64,000 nucleotides of DNA from Erwinia sp. OLFS4 (GCF_002752165.1 NZ_MOMB01000050.1:62001-126000), one strand, 5' to 3'. Counted from the first letter of the stretch, positions 1-11,775 are shown. Numbers and translations: made by a program. The notes: a model not told the origin generated them from the sequence alone.

Positions 1-309
1 GCGGCACAGTTGCACAATGTGGTGGCGATGGCAGGTATTGGTCATCCGCCGCGATTTTTTGCCACGCTGCGCCAGCTGGGCGTCACGCCGCGGCGTGAAG
101 TTGCCTTTGCCGATCATCAGCATTACGTGCTGAGTCAGCTTGCTCCGCTGGCCCGCGCGGATGAAACGCTGATAATGACGGAAAAAGATGCGGTAAAAGT
201 GCGCGCCTTTGCTGAAAAAAACTGGTGGTATCTGCCGGTTGAGGCACAACTGGACCTGCAGGGTCACGATTTAACTGGCGAAATTCTCCGGCTGTGCCAG
301 TCTGATTAA
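1..309 (+). CDS. lpxK: Tetraacyldisaccharide 4'-kinase, C-terminal part
   Basis: This is the last 102 residues of LpxK, cut by the left edge of the window. LpxK is the inner-membrane kinase that phosphorylates the 4' position of the lipid A disaccharide. The visible part keeps the family block [10 protein letters not shown] near its start and the MTEKDAVK motif near residue 58 of the fragment. The reading frame is open from base 1, so the apparent TTG start at base 10 is not real. It is followed by ycaQ, ycaR and kdsB on the same strand, as in E. coli. Identity rests on remembered family motifs plus synteny. Confidence 0.93.
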   Translation, partial: AAQLHNVVAMAGIGHPPRFFATLRQLGVTPRREVAFADHQHYVLSQLAPLARADETLIMTEKDAVKVRAFAEKNWWYLPVEAQLDLQGHDLTGEILRLCQSD

Positions 310-354
310 ATCTCTCCTGCGCACCGTGTTCGCGCATCGCAACAGGATGGCAGC

Positions 355-1566
355 ATGGCGTTCTCCTCACTGACACTGGCCGAAGCCAGAAACCTGCATC
401 TGATGGCCCAGGGGTTATTGCGTCCACCTGCAGGAAAAGCGCGTCCGGCGGATCTGCTCAGCGCTATCCGCCGGATGTCGCTGTTGCAGATAGACACCAT
501 TCATGTGGTGGCACGCAGTCCCTGGCTGGTGCTGTTCAGTCGTATTGGCAGTCATCCTTTTTCATGGCTGGAACAGGCACTCAGCGAGGGTAAGCTGTTT
601 GAATACTGGGCCCATGAGGCCTGTTTTATTCCTGCCGAAGATTACCCTCTGCTGCGTCACCGTATGCTCAATCCTCATGCCCTCGGCTGGAAATATAATC
701 ATCAATGGATGATGGCACATCAGCACGATATTGCCGCTCTGATGATGCACATTGAACAGCATGGTCCGGTGCGCTCGGCGGATTTCGCGACGCCATCAGA
801 AAATAAGCCTGGCTGGTGGTCGTGGAAACCGTTTAAGCGTCATCTGGAAAATCTGTTCAGTGCCGGTGAACTGATGGTTGTTGGTCGCCACCATTTTCAG
901 CGTATTTATGATTTACGCCGGCGGGTATTGCCTGACTGGGATGACGCAGTGCACGCGCTGAGTGAAGCCGATGCGCTGGCGCAAATGTTACGTAATAGCG
1001 CCCGCAGTTTAGGGATATTTCGCGCCGAATGGCTGGCGGATTATTACCGCCTGAAGCGTGCGCCACTGGCAGCCTTACTGGCTTTGTGGCAAGAGCAGGG
1101 CGAAGTCAAAAAGATTGAAGTACAACGGCTTGGCTCGCTTTATCTGGATAACGCGCTGTTTTCCGCGCTATCTGCGCTGCCGGCAGCCAGTCATACCGCC
1201 TTACTGTCACCTTTTGACCCGGTCATCTGGGATCGGCGTCGGGCGCGGGCTCTGTTTGATTTTGATTATCGACTGGAATGCTACACGCCGGCGGCAAAAC
1301 GGCGCTATGGCTATTTTGTTCTGCCAATCTTACATCGCGGTGCACTTAAAGGCCGGCTTGATGCGCGTATGGATCGCAAGAATGCCTGTTTGCAGATCCA
1401 TCAAATCTGGCTGGAGCCGGCGGTACGGGCCAGTGCGCGCCTCGGCGAAGATCTGCAACGCACCCTCAGCCGCTTTGCGCAATGGCAGGGTGCCAGTCGG
1501 CTGGACATTGCCAGCCAGCCGGAAGCATTGAGCCGTTATCTGCCTTCGCGCTGGCAGATTGACTGA
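355..1566 (+). CDS. ycaQ: YcaQ family winged-helix DNA glycosylase
   Basis: This 403-residue protein belongs to the YcaQ/AlkX (HTH_42) family. E. coli YcaQ is a DNA glycosylase that unhooks interstrand crosslinks. The N-terminal part has the family phrase LLQIDTIHVVARSPWLVLFSRIG around residues 44-66. The C-terminal half has LLSPFDPVIWDRRR around residues 284-297, also typical of the family, and a late basic segment. The ATG at 355 follows a purine-rich stretch (AGGATGG). The gene sits 45 bases after lpxK and ahead of ycaR-kdsB, the conserved order. Catalytic residues were not mapped individually. Confidence 0.9.
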   Translation: MAFSSLTLAEARNLHLMAQGLLRPPAGKARPADLLSAIRRMSLLQIDTIHVVARSPWLVLFSRIGSHPFSWLEQALSEGKLFEYWAHEACFIPAEDYPLLRHRMLNPHALGWKYNHQWMMAHQHDIAALMMHIEQHGPVRSADFATPSENKPGWWSWKPFKRHLENLFSAGELMVVGRHHFQRIYDLRRRVLPDWDDAVHALSEADALAQMLRNSARSLGIFRAEWLADYYRLKRAPLAALLALWQEQGEVKKIEVQRLGSLYLDNALFSALSALPAASHTALLSPFDPVIWDRRRARALFDFDYRLECYTPAAKRRYGYFVLPILHRGALKGRLDARMDRKNACLQIHQIWLEPAVRASARLGEDLQRTLSRFAQWQGASRLDIASQPEALSRYLPSRWQID

Positions 1567-1637
1567 TAGCATAGCTGAGTCTGGCGCGCTTATGATAAGC
1601 TGTTGTTCTTCCTGATCCAGCCCACAACGGAGGATAT

Positions 1638-1820
1638 ATGGATCATCGTTTACTGGAAATCGTTGCTTGCCCGGTATGCAATGGCAAGCTCTATTACAAC
1701 AAAGAACAGCAGGAACTGATTTGTAAAGCGGACGGCCTTGCCTATCCGCTGCGTGATGGTATTCCGGTGCTGCTGGAAAATGAGGCTCGCACACTGACGC
1801 TGGAAGAGAGCCATCCATGA
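1638..1820 (+). CDS. ycaR: YcaR, Trm112-like small protein
   Basis: A 60-residue protein nearly identical in pattern to E. coli YcaR. It begins [18 protein letters not shown] with a CPVC pair, and the Trm112/UPF0434 ending [12 protein letters not shown] is present. Trm112-like proteins are small folds with a zinc-ribbon origin, but only one Cys-X-X-Cys plus a single later Cys is visible, so zinc binding is uncertain. A good ribosome site (GGAGGATAT) precedes the ATG. Its stop codon overlaps the kdsB start by four bases (ATGA), suggesting translational coupling. Its molecular role is not established. Confidence 0.95.
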   Translation: MDHRLLEIVACPVCNGKLYYNKEQQELICKADGLAYPLRDGIPVLLENEARTLTLEESHP

Positions 1821-2590
1821 GTTTTGTCGCAGTGGTTCCCGCTCGTTTTGCCTCCACCAGACTACCGGGTAAGCCGCTGGTTGATATCCACGGTAAGCCG
1901 ATGATTGTGCATGTGATGGAGCGAGCACAGGCCTCCGGGGCCAGTCGGGTTATTGTGGCAACCGACCACCCGGAGGTGGCCAGCGCGATAACGGCAGCGG
2001 GTGGTGAAGTCTGTATGACGCGCGCCGATCACCATTCAGGTACCGAACGTATTGCGGAAGTGGTGGAGCGTTATCAATTCCCGGATGACACCATTATCGT
2101 TAACGTGCAGGGGGATGAGCCGTTGATCCCGCCGGTCATTATTCGTCAGGTTGCCGAAAATTTGCGTCGTAGCGGCGTTGGCATGGCAACGCTTGCCGTG
2201 CCGGTTACCGATGCAGAGGAAGCTTTCAATCCTAATGCGGTCAAAGTGGTTCGTGATGCGCAGGGATTTGCCCTCTACTTTTCCCGTGCGCCGATTCCCT
2301 GGGAACGGGAGCGCTTCAGCCAGACGAAAGAAACCATTGGCGATCACTTTTTGCGCCATATCGGTATTTACGCCTATCAGGCTGGTTTTATTCGCCGCTA
2401 CGTCAGCTGGGCGCCTGGCCCGCTGGAGCAGATTGAGTTGTTAGAGCAGCTGCGGGTATTGTGGTATGGCGAGAAAATTCATGTCGATGTGGCTCAGGCT
2501 ATTCCCAGCGTTGGCGTGGATACGCCGGAAGATTTACAGCGCGTGCGTGCTGTAATGCAGCCATTCGGGGGGGCCGGCCGCGCCTCCTGA
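1817..2590 (+). CDS. kdsB: 3-deoxy-manno-octulosonate cytidylyltransferase
   Basis: KdsB (257 residues) activates KDO with CTP to CMP-KDO in the cytosol for lipopolysaccharide inner core synthesis. The N-terminal nucleotide-binding segment [16 protein letters not shown] (residues 6-21) and the later [10 protein letters not shown] block near residue 95 are diagnostic of the family. Length is slightly above the E. coli protein because of a C-terminal extension. It starts inside the ycaR stop codon. Together with lpxK just upstream it forms an envelope lipid A/KDO supply group. Confidence 0.96.
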   Translation: MSFVAVVPARFASTRLPGKPLVDIHGKPMIVHVMERAQASGASRVIVATDHPEVASAITAAGGEVCMTRADHHSGTERIAEVVERYQFPDDTIIVNVQGDEPLIPPVIIRQVAENLRRSGVGMATLAVPVTDAEEAFNPNAVKVVRDAQGFALYFSRAPIPWERERFSQTKETIGDHFLRHIGIYAYQAGFIRRYVSWAPGPLEQIELLEQLRVLWYGEKIHVDVAQAIPSVGVDTPEDLQRVRAVMQPFGGAGRAS

Positions 2591-2660
2591 TCCGCACCTT
2601 CAGCCGGCAAACCCTGTGCCGGTCATCCCACGCAGATAGCGGTCGTGAGGAGAGAACGGT

Positions 2661-3593
2661 ATGGAAAGTCAACAGCTGCAGTTTGAGCTGGCGCTGGTTC
2701 TCGGTGAAACGCTGAGCCGGATTGAATGTATCAGCGAACAGCCCTGGGTCAGTCTTTATACGATTTATGATGCAAGCGGAAACGCTCTGCCGCTGATCGC
2801 CAAATGCTTTAGTCAACCGGGGTTTGCTGCTCAGGAAGCGAAAAAACTTTCCCTGCTGGCACGGCAAGGTAAGATGCGGGTCCCTGCTGTTTTCGGCATG
2901 GTGCTCAGCCACCGTAAGCCGCTGCATGAAACGCTACTGGTTGAGCGTCTGGGAGGCATTCCGATTGAAGTGCCGGCGCGCAGCCCCACGCAGTGGCAGG
3001 CATTACAGGCTGAGATTATTGAAGGGATACTGCGCTGGCACCGGACTGATAGCCATGGTCAGGTGGGCACGGTAGACAGTATTCAGGAAAATCAGTGGTC
3101 GCGCTGGTATTTGCAGCGAATTGAAGTGCTGTGGGCAATGCTTAATTTTATACGGCCGCCGATACTGACCATGGATGACCGGCAGGTTTTATACCGTGCC
3201 CGGCAACAGGCCGCAGCTTTTTTTAATGGCTTTGACGACCCGTGTGTGCTGGTGCACGGTAATCTGACGTTACAACATATCCTTAAAACGCCGCGTAGCG
3301 AGCGGCTGCTGGCGGCGGTCAATCCCGGCACTATTTTATGGGCGCCACGTGAATTTGATTTATTCCGTCTCTGGCAACCCGGTGCCGCCAGTCAGCTGCT
3401 GACCTGTTATGTCAGTCGGGCTCCGGTTAATCAGGGTTTTCTTTGGCGTCGCTGGCTGTATGCGCTCTGGGAGAGTATTGATCACCTGATGCATACCGGC
3501 GGGTTTGACCGCGCGCTGTTTGACCATGCCAGCCAGTCACTGTTGCCCTGGCTGGGGGACAGCGGTATCACCAGCCGTGAAGTCTTGCCATAA
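2661..3593 (+). CDS. ycbJ: YcbJ, aminoglycoside-phosphotransferase-like protein
   Basis: A 310-residue protein matching E. coli YcbJ along its length. It has a kinase-like (APH/choline kinase type) fold, with a substrate/ATP-lobe phrase LLVERLGGIPIE near residue 93 and the catalytic-loop-like VLVHGNLTLQHIL around residue 196. No substrate is known for YcbJ. The start has the upstream ribosome site GAGGAGAG. The last 57 bases overlap the 3' end of the convergent elyC gene, so the two mRNAs are complementary at their 3' ends. Confidence 0.85.
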   Translation: MESQQLQFELALVLGETLSRIECISEQPWVSLYTIYDASGNALPLIAKCFSQPGFAAQEAKKLSLLARQGKMRVPAVFGMVLSHRKPLHETLLVERLGGIPIEVPARSPTQWQALQAEIIEGILRWHRTDSHGQVGTVDSIQENQWSRWYLQRIEVLWAMLNFIRPPILTMDDRQVLYRARQQAAAFFNGFDDPCVLVHGNLTLQHILKTPRSERLLAAVNPGTILWAPREFDLFRLWQPGAASQLLTCYVSRAPVNQGFLWRRWLYALWESIDHLMHTGGFDRALFDHASQSLLPWLGDSGITSREVLP

Positions 3594-4325
3594 CCGCCCC
3601 AGTATTTCATACCAGGCCCGTTCGCTGTGGCTTAGCCAGAGTGAAGAAGGAAGCGCGCGTTCCCAGGGATTAAGCGGTGAATCAATTGCCAGCTGGTTAG
3701 CCGGTGCGGCAAGCGGGGTTAATCCTTGTTGCTGGAAAAATTGCATGGCGCGCGGCAGGTGATTAGCTGAGGTAACCAGTAAAAACGGCGCGTTGCCAAT
3801 AGTCTGTGCTACGGCAGCCGCTTCCTGAGAGGTATCGCGCGGCTTATCCAGGGTGATAATTGCATCTGCCGGCACGCCGAGTGATTTGGCTACTAAGGCG
3901 GCGACGGCGGCGGAGCTCATGGCATTATGCTGTGCCGCCGCGCCGGTAAATATCATCTTTGCACCCGGATTTTCCCGCCATAAACGGATGCCTTCGGTGA
4001 CACGGGGCAGGCTGTTGTTGATCAGGTTTGAACCCGGCGCCCAGTCAGGGTTCCAGGTATAGCCGCCGCCCAGTACCACCACGTAGCGTACCGGCTGCTG
4101 GTTTCGCCAGGTGGGATAATGGTTTTCCAGCGGACGTAGCAGTCCATCGGCGACAGGTTGCAGGCTGAGTAACAGTAAGCCAAACCAGCCGACAGAAATC
4201 AGTATTTTGCCTTGTTGCTGCCAGCGGTTGCGCCAAAGTAAAAAAAGTCCGGTTCCGGTAATAATCAGCAACAGTGGCAGCGGCATCAGCAGTCCGCCAG
4301 CGACTTTTTTCAGCATAAAAAACAT
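3537..4325 (-). CDS. elyC: Envelope biogenesis factor ElyC (DUF218)
   Basis: ElyC (262 residues) is an inner-membrane protein needed for peptidoglycan assembly at low temperature, linked to undecaprenyl-phosphate carrier metabolism. Two N-terminal membrane segments (about residues 8-30 and 40-57) precede the DUF218 domain. That domain begins near residue 80 with YVVVLGGGYTWNPDW and carries LLVTSANHLPRAM near residue 185. A second ATG lies three codons downstream (base 4316), so the exact start is open. It is divergent from cmoM and overlaps ycbJ by 57 bases at the 3' end. Confidence 0.92.
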   Translation of the reverse strand: MFFMLKKVAGGLLMPLPLLLIITGTGLFLLWRNRWQQQGKILISVGWFGLLLLSLQPVADGLLRPLENHYPTWRNQQPVRYVVVLGGGYTWNPDWAPGSNLINNSLPRVTEGIRLWRENPGAKMIFTGAAAQHNAMSSAAVAALVAKSLGVPADAIITLDKPRDTSQEAAAVAQTIGNAPFLLVTSANHLPRAMQFFQQQGLTPLAAPANQLAIDSPLNPWERALPSSLWLSHSERAWYEILGRLWQDFTAGDTAVPQPGQQ

Positions 4326-4443
4326 AAATCCGGACTCCTTTTGACCGAAAAAACGTCATCTGAAAGCACAGTGATGATGGAAAGGTTCATTCTTCGCCAG
4401 TGTATGACAAAATGAGGCGGTAAATCACGCCTGGAGTGCAGCC

Positions 4444-5229
4444 ATGCAGGATCGCAATTTTGACGACATCGCCGAGAAATTTTCGCAAAATATCTACGGT
4501 ACAACGAAAGGTCGGGTTCGCCAGGCGATCCTCTGGCAGGCGCTGGAACGCCTGTTGTCAACGTTACCAGCCGCACCGTTACGGGTTCTGGATGCCGGCG
4601 GAGGAGAAGGCCAGACTGGCTGCGCCATGGCGCAGCGTGGCCATAACGTGATGTTGTGCGATCTTTCTGAGCAGATGATTGCCCGTGCCAGACAGCTGGC
4701 AGTGCAGCAAGGTGTGAGCGACAACATGCAATTTAAACAAATTGCTGTTCAGAACGTCGCGCAGCATTTGGATACGCCGGTGGATCTGGTATTGTTTCAC
4801 GCAGTACTTGAATGGGTTGCCGAACCGCAGGCGGTGCTGAAATCATTATTTCACTGCCTGAAGCCGGGTGGCGTCTTGTCTCTGATGTTTTATAACATCA
4901 ACGGTCTGAGGATGCGTAATCTGGTTTTAGGAAACTTTGCCTATCTGCAGGCAAATATGCCGAAGCGGAAAAAGCGCAGTCTTTCACCGGATTATCCACG
5001 TGAGCCAGAAGATGTTTATCGCTGGCTGGCAGAGTGCGGTTTCACGCTGGGTGAAAAAACCGGCATTCGTGTTTTTCATGATTATATGCGGGACAAACAT
5101 CTGCAGACTGAACGATTTGATGAGCTGCTGGCGCTGGAATCACACTATTGCCGTCAGGAGCCTTTTTTAAGCCTGGGCCGTTATATACACGTCGTCGCGC
5201 GTAAGCCTGTGCAGAAGGACGAACTATGA
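4444..5229 (+). CDS. cmoM: tRNA 5-carboxymethoxyuridine methyltransferase
   Basis: CmoM (formerly SmtA), 261 residues, is a class I SAM methyltransferase that methyl-esterifies cmo5U34 in certain tRNAs to mcmo5U. Motif I is [12 protein letters not shown] around residues 48-59, and the post-motif [11 protein letters not shown] follows at about 68-78. It begins with [23 protein letters not shown], the family signature. It heads the mukFEB cluster, and its stop overlaps the mukF ATG by four bases (ATGA), the E. coli arrangement, implying co-transcription with the condensin genes. Confidence 0.95.
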   Translation: MQDRNFDDIAEKFSQNIYGTTKGRVRQAILWQALERLLSTLPAAPLRVLDAGGGEGQTGCAMAQRGHNVMLCDLSEQMIARARQLAVQQGVSDNMQFKQIAVQNVAQHLDTPVDLVLFHAVLEWVAEPQAVLKSLFHCLKPGGVLSLMFYNINGLRMRNLVLGNFAYLQANMPKRKKRSLSPDYPREPEDVYRWLAECGFTLGEKTGIRVFHDYMRDKHLQTERFDELLALESHYCRQEPFLSLGRYIHVVARKPVQKDEL

Positions 5230-6548
5230 GTGATTTTTCCCGGACCGTCCCGGAGCTGGTTGCCTGGGCGCGAAAGAATGATTTTTCCGTCTCTTTGCCT
5301 AACGAACGCCTGACCTTTCTGCTGGCCATTGCGGCCCTGAACGGTGAACGGCTGGATAGCGAAATGGGGGAAGGGGAGCTGGTGGATGCTTTTCGCCATG
5401 TCAGCGAAGGATTTGAGCAAACCAGTGAGACGGTACAAACCCGTGCCAATAACGCCATCAATGATATGGTGCGTCAGCGTCTGCTAAACCGCTTTACCAG
5501 CGAAATTAACGAAGGGAACGCAATTTATCGTCTGACGCCGCTGGCTATTGGTATTACCGACTATTATATCAGACAGCGTGAGTTTTCCACGCTGCGGCTT
5601 TCCATGCAGCTATCGATTGTGGCCGGTGAGCTAAAACGCGCAGCGGATGCGGCGGATGAAGACGGCGACGAGTTTCACTGGCACCGTCATGTTTTTGCTC
5701 CGCTGAAATATTCAGTGGCTGAGATTTTTGACAGCATCGATCTGACGCAGCGGGTGATGGATGAGCAGCAGCAAGCGGTCAAGGATGATATTGCCGGACT
5801 GCTGAATCAGGACTGGCAGGCGGCGATTTCCAGCTGTGAGCATCTGCTGGCTGAAACCTCAGGTACGTTACGTGAATTGCAGGATACCCTGGAAGCCGCT
5901 GGTGATAAGCTCCAGGCCAATCTGCTGCGCATTCAGGATGCGATTACCCACAGTCCCGACTTAGCGTTTATCGATCGGCTGGTGTTTGATTTGCAAAGCA
6001 AACTGGATCGCATTATCAGCTGGGGTCAGCAGGCGATTGATTTATGGATTGGTTATGACCGCCATGTACATAAATTCATTCGTACCGCGATTGATATGGA
6101 TAAAAACCGCGTATTTGCACAGCGGTTGCGCCAGTCGTTACAGGGCTATTTTGACGCGCCCTGGGCGCTGACATATGCCAACGCCGGGCGCTTGTATGAC
6201 GTGCGTGACGAAGAACTGACGCTGCGCAACGAAGAGGTGATGGGTGAGTTACCCTCTGAACTGGAATACGAAGAATTTAACGCCATCCGCGAGCAGCTGG
6301 CAGCCATGATTGAAGAGGCATTATACATTTATAAACAGCAACAGAAGCCGCTTAATCTCGGTGCGGTCATGCGTGACTACCTTGCGCAGTATCCACGCGC
6401 ACGTCATTTTGATCTTGCGCGAATCGTTGTTGATCAGGCCGTACGATTAGGGGTTGCTGAAGCTGATTTTTCCGGGTTGCCCGCCGAGTGGCAGTCTATT
6501 AATGATTACGGAGCCAAGGTGCAGGCGCATGTCATCGACAAATATTGA
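5226..6548 (+). CDS. mukF: Chromosome partition protein MukF (kleisin)
   Basis: MukF (440 residues, the usual length) is the kleisin subunit that bridges MukB heads and binds MukE in the MukBEF condensin. The N-terminal winged-helix dimerisation region is recognisable from [18 protein letters not shown], and the C-terminal head-binding winged helix ends the protein. Helical middle segments ([20 protein letters not shown] near residue 218) fit the known domain plan. It overlaps cmoM by four bases and mukE by twenty bases, so translation is probably coupled through the operon. Confidence 0.97.
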   Translation: MSDFSRTVPELVAWARKNDFSVSLPNERLTFLLAIAALNGERLDSEMGEGELVDAFRHVSEGFEQTSETVQTRANNAINDMVRQRLLNRFTSEINEGNAIYRLTPLAIGITDYYIRQREFSTLRLSMQLSIVAGELKRAADAADEDGDEFHWHRHVFAPLKYSVAEIFDSIDLTQRVMDEQQQAVKDDIAGLLNQDWQAAISSCEHLLAETSGTLRELQDTLEAAGDKLQANLLRIQDAITHSPDLAFIDRLVFDLQSKLDRIISWGQQAIDLWIGYDRHVHKFIRTAIDMDKNRVFAQRLRQSLQGYFDAPWALTYANAGRLYDVRDEELTLRNEEVMGELPSELEYEEFNAIREQLAAMIEEALYIYKQQQKPLNLGAVMRDYLAQYPRARHFDLARIVVDQAVRLGVAEADFSGLPAEWQSINDYGAKVQAHVIDKY

Positions 6549-7248
6549 ACAAGTGATGCCGGTTAAGCTGGCCGAGGCACTGGCAAATTCGATTTTTCCG
6601 GCGTTAGACAGTCAGCTGCGTTCCGGCCGTCATATCGGCATTGAAGAGTTAGATAATCATGCATTTCTGATGGATTATCAGGAATATCTCGAAGAGTTTT
6701 ACGCGCGCTATAACGTTGAGCTGATACGTGCGCCGGAAGGCTTTTTCTATTTACGGCCCCGCTCCACCACGCTGATTGCCCGCTCGGTGCTTTCCGAACT
6801 GGACATGATGGTTGGCAAAATCCTCTGTTATCTTTATCTCAGTCCCGAACGGCTGGCAAATGAAGGCATTTTTACCCAGCAGGAACTGTATGAAGAACTG
6901 CTGAACCTCGCCGATGAAAACAAACTGCTTAAACTGGTAAATCAGCGTTCAACCGGCTCCGATCTCGATCGCCAGAAATTACAGGAAAAAATGCGGGCGT
7001 CGCTGAATCGCCTGCGTCGTCTTGGCATGGTCTGGTTTACCGGCAATGACAACAGTAAATTTCGAATCAGCGAAGCGGTGTTTCGTTTCGGTGCCGATGT
7101 GCGCAGCGGTGATGATCCGCGTGAAGCGCAGCTGCGGATGATCCGCGATGGTGAAGCGATGTCGCTGGAAAATGGTCTGACGCTAAATGATGAAGATGAC
7201 GATGCGCATGGGGCATCCCAGGATAACGCAGAGGAGGAACAGGAATGA
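6529..7248 (+). CDS. mukE: Chromosome partition protein MukE (kite)
   Basis: MukE (239 residues) is the kite subunit of MukBEF. The start is placed at base 6529 because [18 protein letters not shown] matches the E. coli N terminus. An in-frame ATG further upstream at 6454 would lie deep inside mukF. The phrases [15 protein letters not shown] and [15 protein letters not shown] and the acidic C-terminal tail are family marks. The start lies inside the mukF end and the stop overlaps the mukB ATG by four bases, making a tight coupled array. Confidence 0.97.
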   Translation: MSSTNIEQVMPVKLAEALANSIFPALDSQLRSGRHIGIEELDNHAFLMDYQEYLEEFYARYNVELIRAPEGFFYLRPRSTTLIARSVLSELDMMVGKILCYLYLSPERLANEGIFTQQELYEELLNLADENKLLKLVNQRSTGSDLDRQKLQEKMRASLNRLRRLGMVWFTGNDNSKFRISEAVFRFGADVRSGDDPREAQLRMIRDGEAMSLENGLTLNDEDDDAHGASQDNAEEEQE

Positions 7249-10200
7249 TTGAACGCGGAAAATTTCTCTCTCTGACGCTGATCAACTGGAACGGTTTTTT
7301 TGCCCGGACCTTCGATCTTGACGAGCTGGTCACCACGCTGTCCGGCGGTAACGGCGCCGGTAAATCTACCACCATGGCAGCTTTTATTACCGCACTGATC
7401 CCCGATCTGACATTACTGCATTTTCGTAACACCACCGAAGCCGGCGCCACCTCAGGTTCGCGTGATAAGGGACTGCACGGTAAGCTGCGCCCAGGAGTTT
7501 GTTATGCGGCTCTTGATGTGATGAATTCACAAGGGCAGCGGGTGCTGGTGGGCGTGCGCCTGCAGCAGGTGGCGGGGCGCGATCGTAAAGTCGACATCCG
7601 GCCTTTTAGCATTCAGGGATTGCCGGCCAGTATTCATCCTACCGAATTGCTGACCGAAACCGTCAGTGCCCGCCAGGCACGGGTATTGCCGTTGAGCGAG
7701 CTGAAAGATAAGTTCGAAAGTAGCGAGAGCGTGCAGTTTCGCCAGTACAATTCGATTACTGATTATCATGCGCTGATGTTTGATATTGGCGTGGTGGCGC
7801 GGCGCATGCGTACCGCCGCCGATCGCAGTAAATATTATCGTCTGATTGAAGCCTCGCTGTACGGGGGCATTTCCAGTGCGATTACCCGTTCGCTGCGTGA
7901 CTACCTGCTGCCGGAAAATAGCGGTGTGCGTAAAGCGTTCCAGGACATGGAAGCCGCGCTGCGTGAAAACCGTATGACGCTGGAAGCCATTCGCGTTACC
8001 CAATCCGATCGCGATTTGTTTAAACATTTAATTTCTGAAGCCACCAGCTATGTTGCGGCTGATTACATGCGTCATGCTAACGAACGTCGTCAGCATCTTG
8101 ACGCTGCCTTGCAGCTGCGCCAGGAACTGACCGCCAGCCGACGTCAACTTGACACTGAGCAGACCCGTCACGTCGAAATGGCGCGTGAACTGGCTGAACA
8201 TGCTGCCTCCGAAGGCGATCTTGAAGGGGAGTATCAGGCTGCCAGTGACCATCTGAATCTGGTACAGACCGCGGTACGTCAGCAGGAAAAAATTACCCGC
8301 TACGAAGCGGATATAGAAGATCTTGGCGCGCGTCTGGAAGAGCAAACCGGAATTGTCACTGAAGCGCGTGAGCAACATCAGGAAAACGAAGAGCGGGCTG
8401 AAGCCGCAGAGCACGAAGTTGATGAGCTGAAAAGTCAGCTGGCCGATTATCAGCAGGCGCTGGATGTTCAGCAAACGCGGGCGATTCAGTATCAGCAGGC
8501 CTTGCAGGCACTGGAACGCGCCCGCGCTCTGTGTCAGCTGCCCGACCTGACGGCAGACAATGCCCTTGAGTGGCAGGAGAGTTTTCAGCAACGTGAACGT
8601 GATGCGACCAGCAAACTGCTGATGCTGGAGCAGAAGTTAAGCGTCGCCGACGCTGCCCACGGTCAGTTTGAACAGGCGTTCGAGCTGGTCAGTAAAATTG
8701 CCGGCCCGGTCGATCGCAGCGAAGCGTGGCAAATCGGACGTGACTTGTTGCGTGATGCGGCAAACCTGCGCCATCACAGTGAACAACTTACTGGCCTGCG
8801 CGCCCGTGCGGCCGAACTGGAACAGCGGCTGCGCGAACAGCAGGATGCTGAGCGTCTGTTTAACGATTTTTGTAAACGTCAGGGTCAGCAATATGACGTT
8901 GAACAGCTGGAAGGGCTGCAGCGTGAACAGGAGGCATTAATCGGCCAGCTCAGTGAGAGCGTGGCGGATGCCGGTGAGCGGCGGCTATCACTGCGCCAGC
9001 AGCTGGAACAGCTGCGGGGACAAATTGAACAACTCAGCGGCCGGGCGCCGCAGTGGCTGGCGGCACAGGAGCTGCTGGAGCAACTCAGCGAGCAGAGTGG
9101 CGAGTCGTTGACCAGCAGCCAGCAGGTCACCGGCTTTATGCAGCAGCTGCTGGAGCGGGAGCGGACGCTGACCGTTGAACGTGATGAGGTGTCAGCCCGC
9201 CGGCGTGATATTGAGCAGCAAATTGAACGTTTAAGCCAGCCTGGTGGCGCGGAAGACGGCAGGCTTAACGCGCTGGCAGAGCGTTTTGGTGGGGTGCTGC
9301 TGTCGGAAATATATGATGATGTGACCATTGAGGATGCGCCTTATTTCTCGGCGCTTTATGGTCCGTCTCGTCATGCTATCGTGGTAGCGGACTTGTCATT
9401 AATCCGTGATCAGCTTGATAGTCTGGAAGATTGTCCGGAAGACCTCTACCTGATTGAAGGGGACCCGCAATCTTTTGATGACAGCGTATTCAGTGTTGAT
9501 GAACTGGACGGCGCGGTGGTGGTGAAAGTCGCTGAACGCCAGTGGCGCTACTCACGCTTTCCGAAAATTCCGCTGTTTGGCCGCGCCGCGCGGGAAAATC
9601 AGCTGGAACTGTTGCGCGCCGAACGCGATACCCTGAATGAGCGTTTTGCCACCCTTTCGTTTGACGTGCAGAAAACCCAGCGTTTGCATCAGTCGTTCAG
9701 CCGTTTCATTGGTAGCCATATTGGCGTTGCTTTTGAGCAGGACCCGGAAGCGCAGATCCGTCAGCTTAGCGGACGGCGCAACGAGCTGGAACGCGCACTC
9801 AACCAGCATGAAAACGAAAATCAGCAGCAGCGTCAGCAGTTTGAACAGGCAAAAGAAGCCATCAGCTGGCTAAATCGTATTGTGCCGCGCCTTGGCCTGC
9901 TGCGCGATGAAACGCTACGCGATCGCTATGATGAAATTCTTGCTCAGCTGGATGAGTCGCAGGAAGCGGCGCGTTATCTTCAGCTGCATGGCGCCAGCCT
10001 GGCGAAGCTGGAACCGATGGTGGCGGTACTACAAAACGACCCGCAGCAGCATGACCAGCTGCAACAGGATTATCAGCAGGCACTGGACAACCAGCGTGAT
10101 GCAAGGCAGCAGGCCTTTGCCATAACCGAAGTGGTGCAGCGCCGCGCGCACTTTAGTTATCAGGATGCTGTTGCTATGTCTGACGGCAGCCAGGGACTGA

Positions 10201-11711
10201 ATGAACAGCTGCGCCGTCGTCTGGAGCAGGCGGAAAGCGAACGCACCCGCGCCCGCGAGGCGCTGCGTGAGCAACAGCAGCAGCTGGCGCAGCATTCGCA
10301 GCTGCAGGCATCGCTGAAGAGTGCCTGGGATGCCCGGCAGGAGATGCTAAAAGAGCTGCAACAGGAGATGCGCGATATTGGCGTACATGCTGATGCCAGT
10401 GCTGAAGAACGTGCCCGCCTGCGGCGCGATGAGCTCTACAGTGCGCTAAGTAATAACCGTGCTAGCCGCAATCAGCTGGAAAAACAGCTGACATTCTGTG
10501 AAGCAGAAATGGACGCACTGCAGAAGAAACTCAGACGTGTGGAACGTGAATATCTTACGGCGCGCGAGCAGGTGGTCAGTGCTAAAGCTGGCTGGTGCGC
10601 GGTCATGCGACTGGTTAAAGAGAATGGCGTTGAGCGTCGGCTGCACAAACGCGAGCTGGCTTATCTGAGTGCTGATGAACTGCGTTCCATGTCGGATAAG
10701 GCGCTAGGCGCATTGCGGCTGGCAGTGGCAGATAACGAACATCTGCGCGATGTACTGCGTCTTTCTGAAGATCCTAAACGGCCGGAACGGAAAATCGAGT
10801 TTTTTATCTCGGTTTATCAGCATCTGCGTGAACGTATCCGTCAGGATATTATTCGTACTGACGATCCGGTGGAAGCCATCGAACAGATGGAAATTGAACT
10901 CAACCGGTTAACAGAAGAGCTTACCGCCCGTGAGCAGACGCTGGCCATCAGTGCCCGCAGCGTGGCCAATATTATACGCAAGACTATTCAGCGCGAACAG
11001 GCGCGTATACGCCAGCTCAATCAGGGGTTGCAAAGCGTCAGCTTTGGCCAGGTTAACAGCGTGCGGCTCAACGTGAACGTGCGGGAAAGCCATGCCATGC
11101 TGCTGGATGTATTATCAGAGCAGCACGAGCAGCATCAGGATCTGTTTAGCAGTCAGCGCCTTACGTTCTCTGAAGCGCTGGCTAAACTGTACCAGCGTCT
11201 TAACCCACAGATTGATATTGGTCAGCGCACGCCGCAGACCATTGGTGAAGAGCTACTGGATTACCGTAACTATCTGGAAATGGAAGTTGAAGTTAATCGT
11301 GGATCCGACGGCTGGTTACGGGCGGAGAGTGGTGCGCTGTCCACCGGTGAGGCGATCGGTACCGGAATGTCAATTCTGGTGATGGTGGTGCAAAGCTGGG
11401 AAGAGGAGTCTCGTCGACTGCGTGGAAAAGATATCCTGCCGTGTCGCCTGCTGTTCCTTGATGAAGCTGCCCGCCTTGATGGCCGTTCAATCAATACGTT
11501 GTTTGAACTTTGCGCCCGGCTGGATATGCAGCTGATCATTGCTGCACCGGAGAATATCAGCCCTGAAAAAGGCACCACCTACAAGCTGGTACGTAAGGTG
11601 ATTAATAACAGTGAACATGTGCATGTTGTTGGTCTGCGCGGCTTCTCCGCCGAGCCGGACAAGGCGGCCAATCATGTAACGGAAGGCGTCCGCCAGGCAG
11701 GGGGCGAATAA
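7245..11711 (+). CDS. mukB: Chromosome partition protein MukB (SMC-like ATPase)
   Basis: MukB (1488 residues, full length) is the SMC-like motor of the MukBEF condensin. The Walker A motif GGNGAGKS is at residues 34-41. Two long Gln/Glu/Arg-rich coiled-coil arms (roughly 290-640 and 770-1110) flank a hinge near 650-760. The C-terminal head has the signature [12 protein letters not shown] near 1365 and the Walker B segment [11 protein letters not shown] near 1402. It is the last gene of cmoM-mukF-mukE-mukB. An inverted repeat that could end the transcript lies 30 bases after the stop. Confidence 0.98.
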   Translation: MIERGKFLSLTLINWNGFFARTFDLDELVTTLSGGNGAGKSTTMAAFITALIPDLTLLHFRNTTEAGATSGSRDKGLHGKLRPGVCYAALDVMNSQGQRVLVGVRLQQVAGRDRKVDIRPFSIQGLPASIHPTELLTETVSARQARVLPLSELKDKFESSESVQFRQYNSITDYHALMFDIGVVARRMRTAADRSKYYRLIEASLYGGISSAITRSLRDYLLPENSGVRKAFQDMEAALRENRMTLEAIRVTQSDRDLFKHLISEATSYVAADYMRHANERRQHLDAALQLRQELTASRRQLDTEQTRHVEMARELAEHAASEGDLEGEYQAASDHLNLVQTAVRQQEKITRYEADIEDLGARLEEQTGIVTEAREQHQENEERAEAAEHEVDELKSQLADYQQALDVQQTRAIQYQQALQALERARALCQLPDLTADNALEWQESFQQRERDATSKLLMLEQKLSVADAAHGQFEQAFELVSKIAGPVDRSEAWQIGRDLLRDAANLRHHSEQLTGLRARAAELEQRLREQQDAERLFNDFCKRQGQQYDVEQLEGLQREQEALIGQLSESVADAGERRLSLRQQLEQLRGQIEQLSGRAPQWLAAQELLEQLSEQSGESLTSSQQVTGFMQQLLERERTLTVERDEVSARRRDIEQQIERLSQPGGAEDGRLNALAERFGGVLLSEIYDDVTIEDAPYFSALYGPSRHAIVVADLSLIRDQLDSLEDCPEDLYLIEGDPQSFDDSVFSVDELDGAVVVKVAERQWRYSRFPKIPLFGRAARENQLELLRAERDTLNERFATLSFDVQKTQRLHQSFSRFIGSHIGVAFEQDPEAQIRQLSGRRNELERALNQHENENQQQRQQFEQAKEAISWLNRIVPRLGLLRDETLRDRYDEILAQLDESQEAARYLQLHGASLAKLEPMVAVLQNDPQQHDQLQQDYQQALDNQRDARQQAFAITEVVQRRAHFSYQDAVAMSDGSQGLNEQLRRRLEQAESERTRAREALREQQQQLAQHSQLQASLKSAWDARQEMLKELQQEMRDIGVHADASAEERARLRRDELYSALSNNRASRNQLEKQLTFCEAEMDALQKKLRRVEREYLTAREQVVSAKAGWCAVMRLVKENGVERRLHKRELAYLSADELRSMSDKALGALRLAVADNEHLRDVLRLSEDPKRPERKIEFFISVYQHLRERIRQDIIRTDDPVEAIEQMEIELNRLTEELTAREQTLAISARSVANIIRKTIQREQARIRQLNQGLQSVSFGQVNSVRLNVNVRESHAMLLDVLSEQHEQHQDLFSSQRLTFSEALAKLYQRLNPQIDIGQRTPQTIGEELLDYRNYLEMEVEVNRGSDGWLRAESGALSTGEAIGTGMSILVMVVQSWEEESRRLRGKDILPCRLLFLDEAARLDGRSINTLFELCARLDMQLIIAAPENISPEKGTTYKLVRKVINNSEHVHVVGLRGFSAEPDKAANHVTEGVRQAGGE

Positions 11712-11742
11712 ACCGGCGCCCTGTCAGGGCATATTTCTTTGC

Positions 11743-11775
11743 AAACGGCATTTGCTGCGGAGGCAATTGCCGTTT
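11743..11775 (+). terminator. Probable hairpin after mukB
   Basis: A 13-bp inverted repeat with one mismatch and a 7-base loop lies 32 bases after the mukB stop. It is followed only by a mixed T-rich stretch rather than a clean T-tract, so termination is plausible but not certain. Confidence 0.45.
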
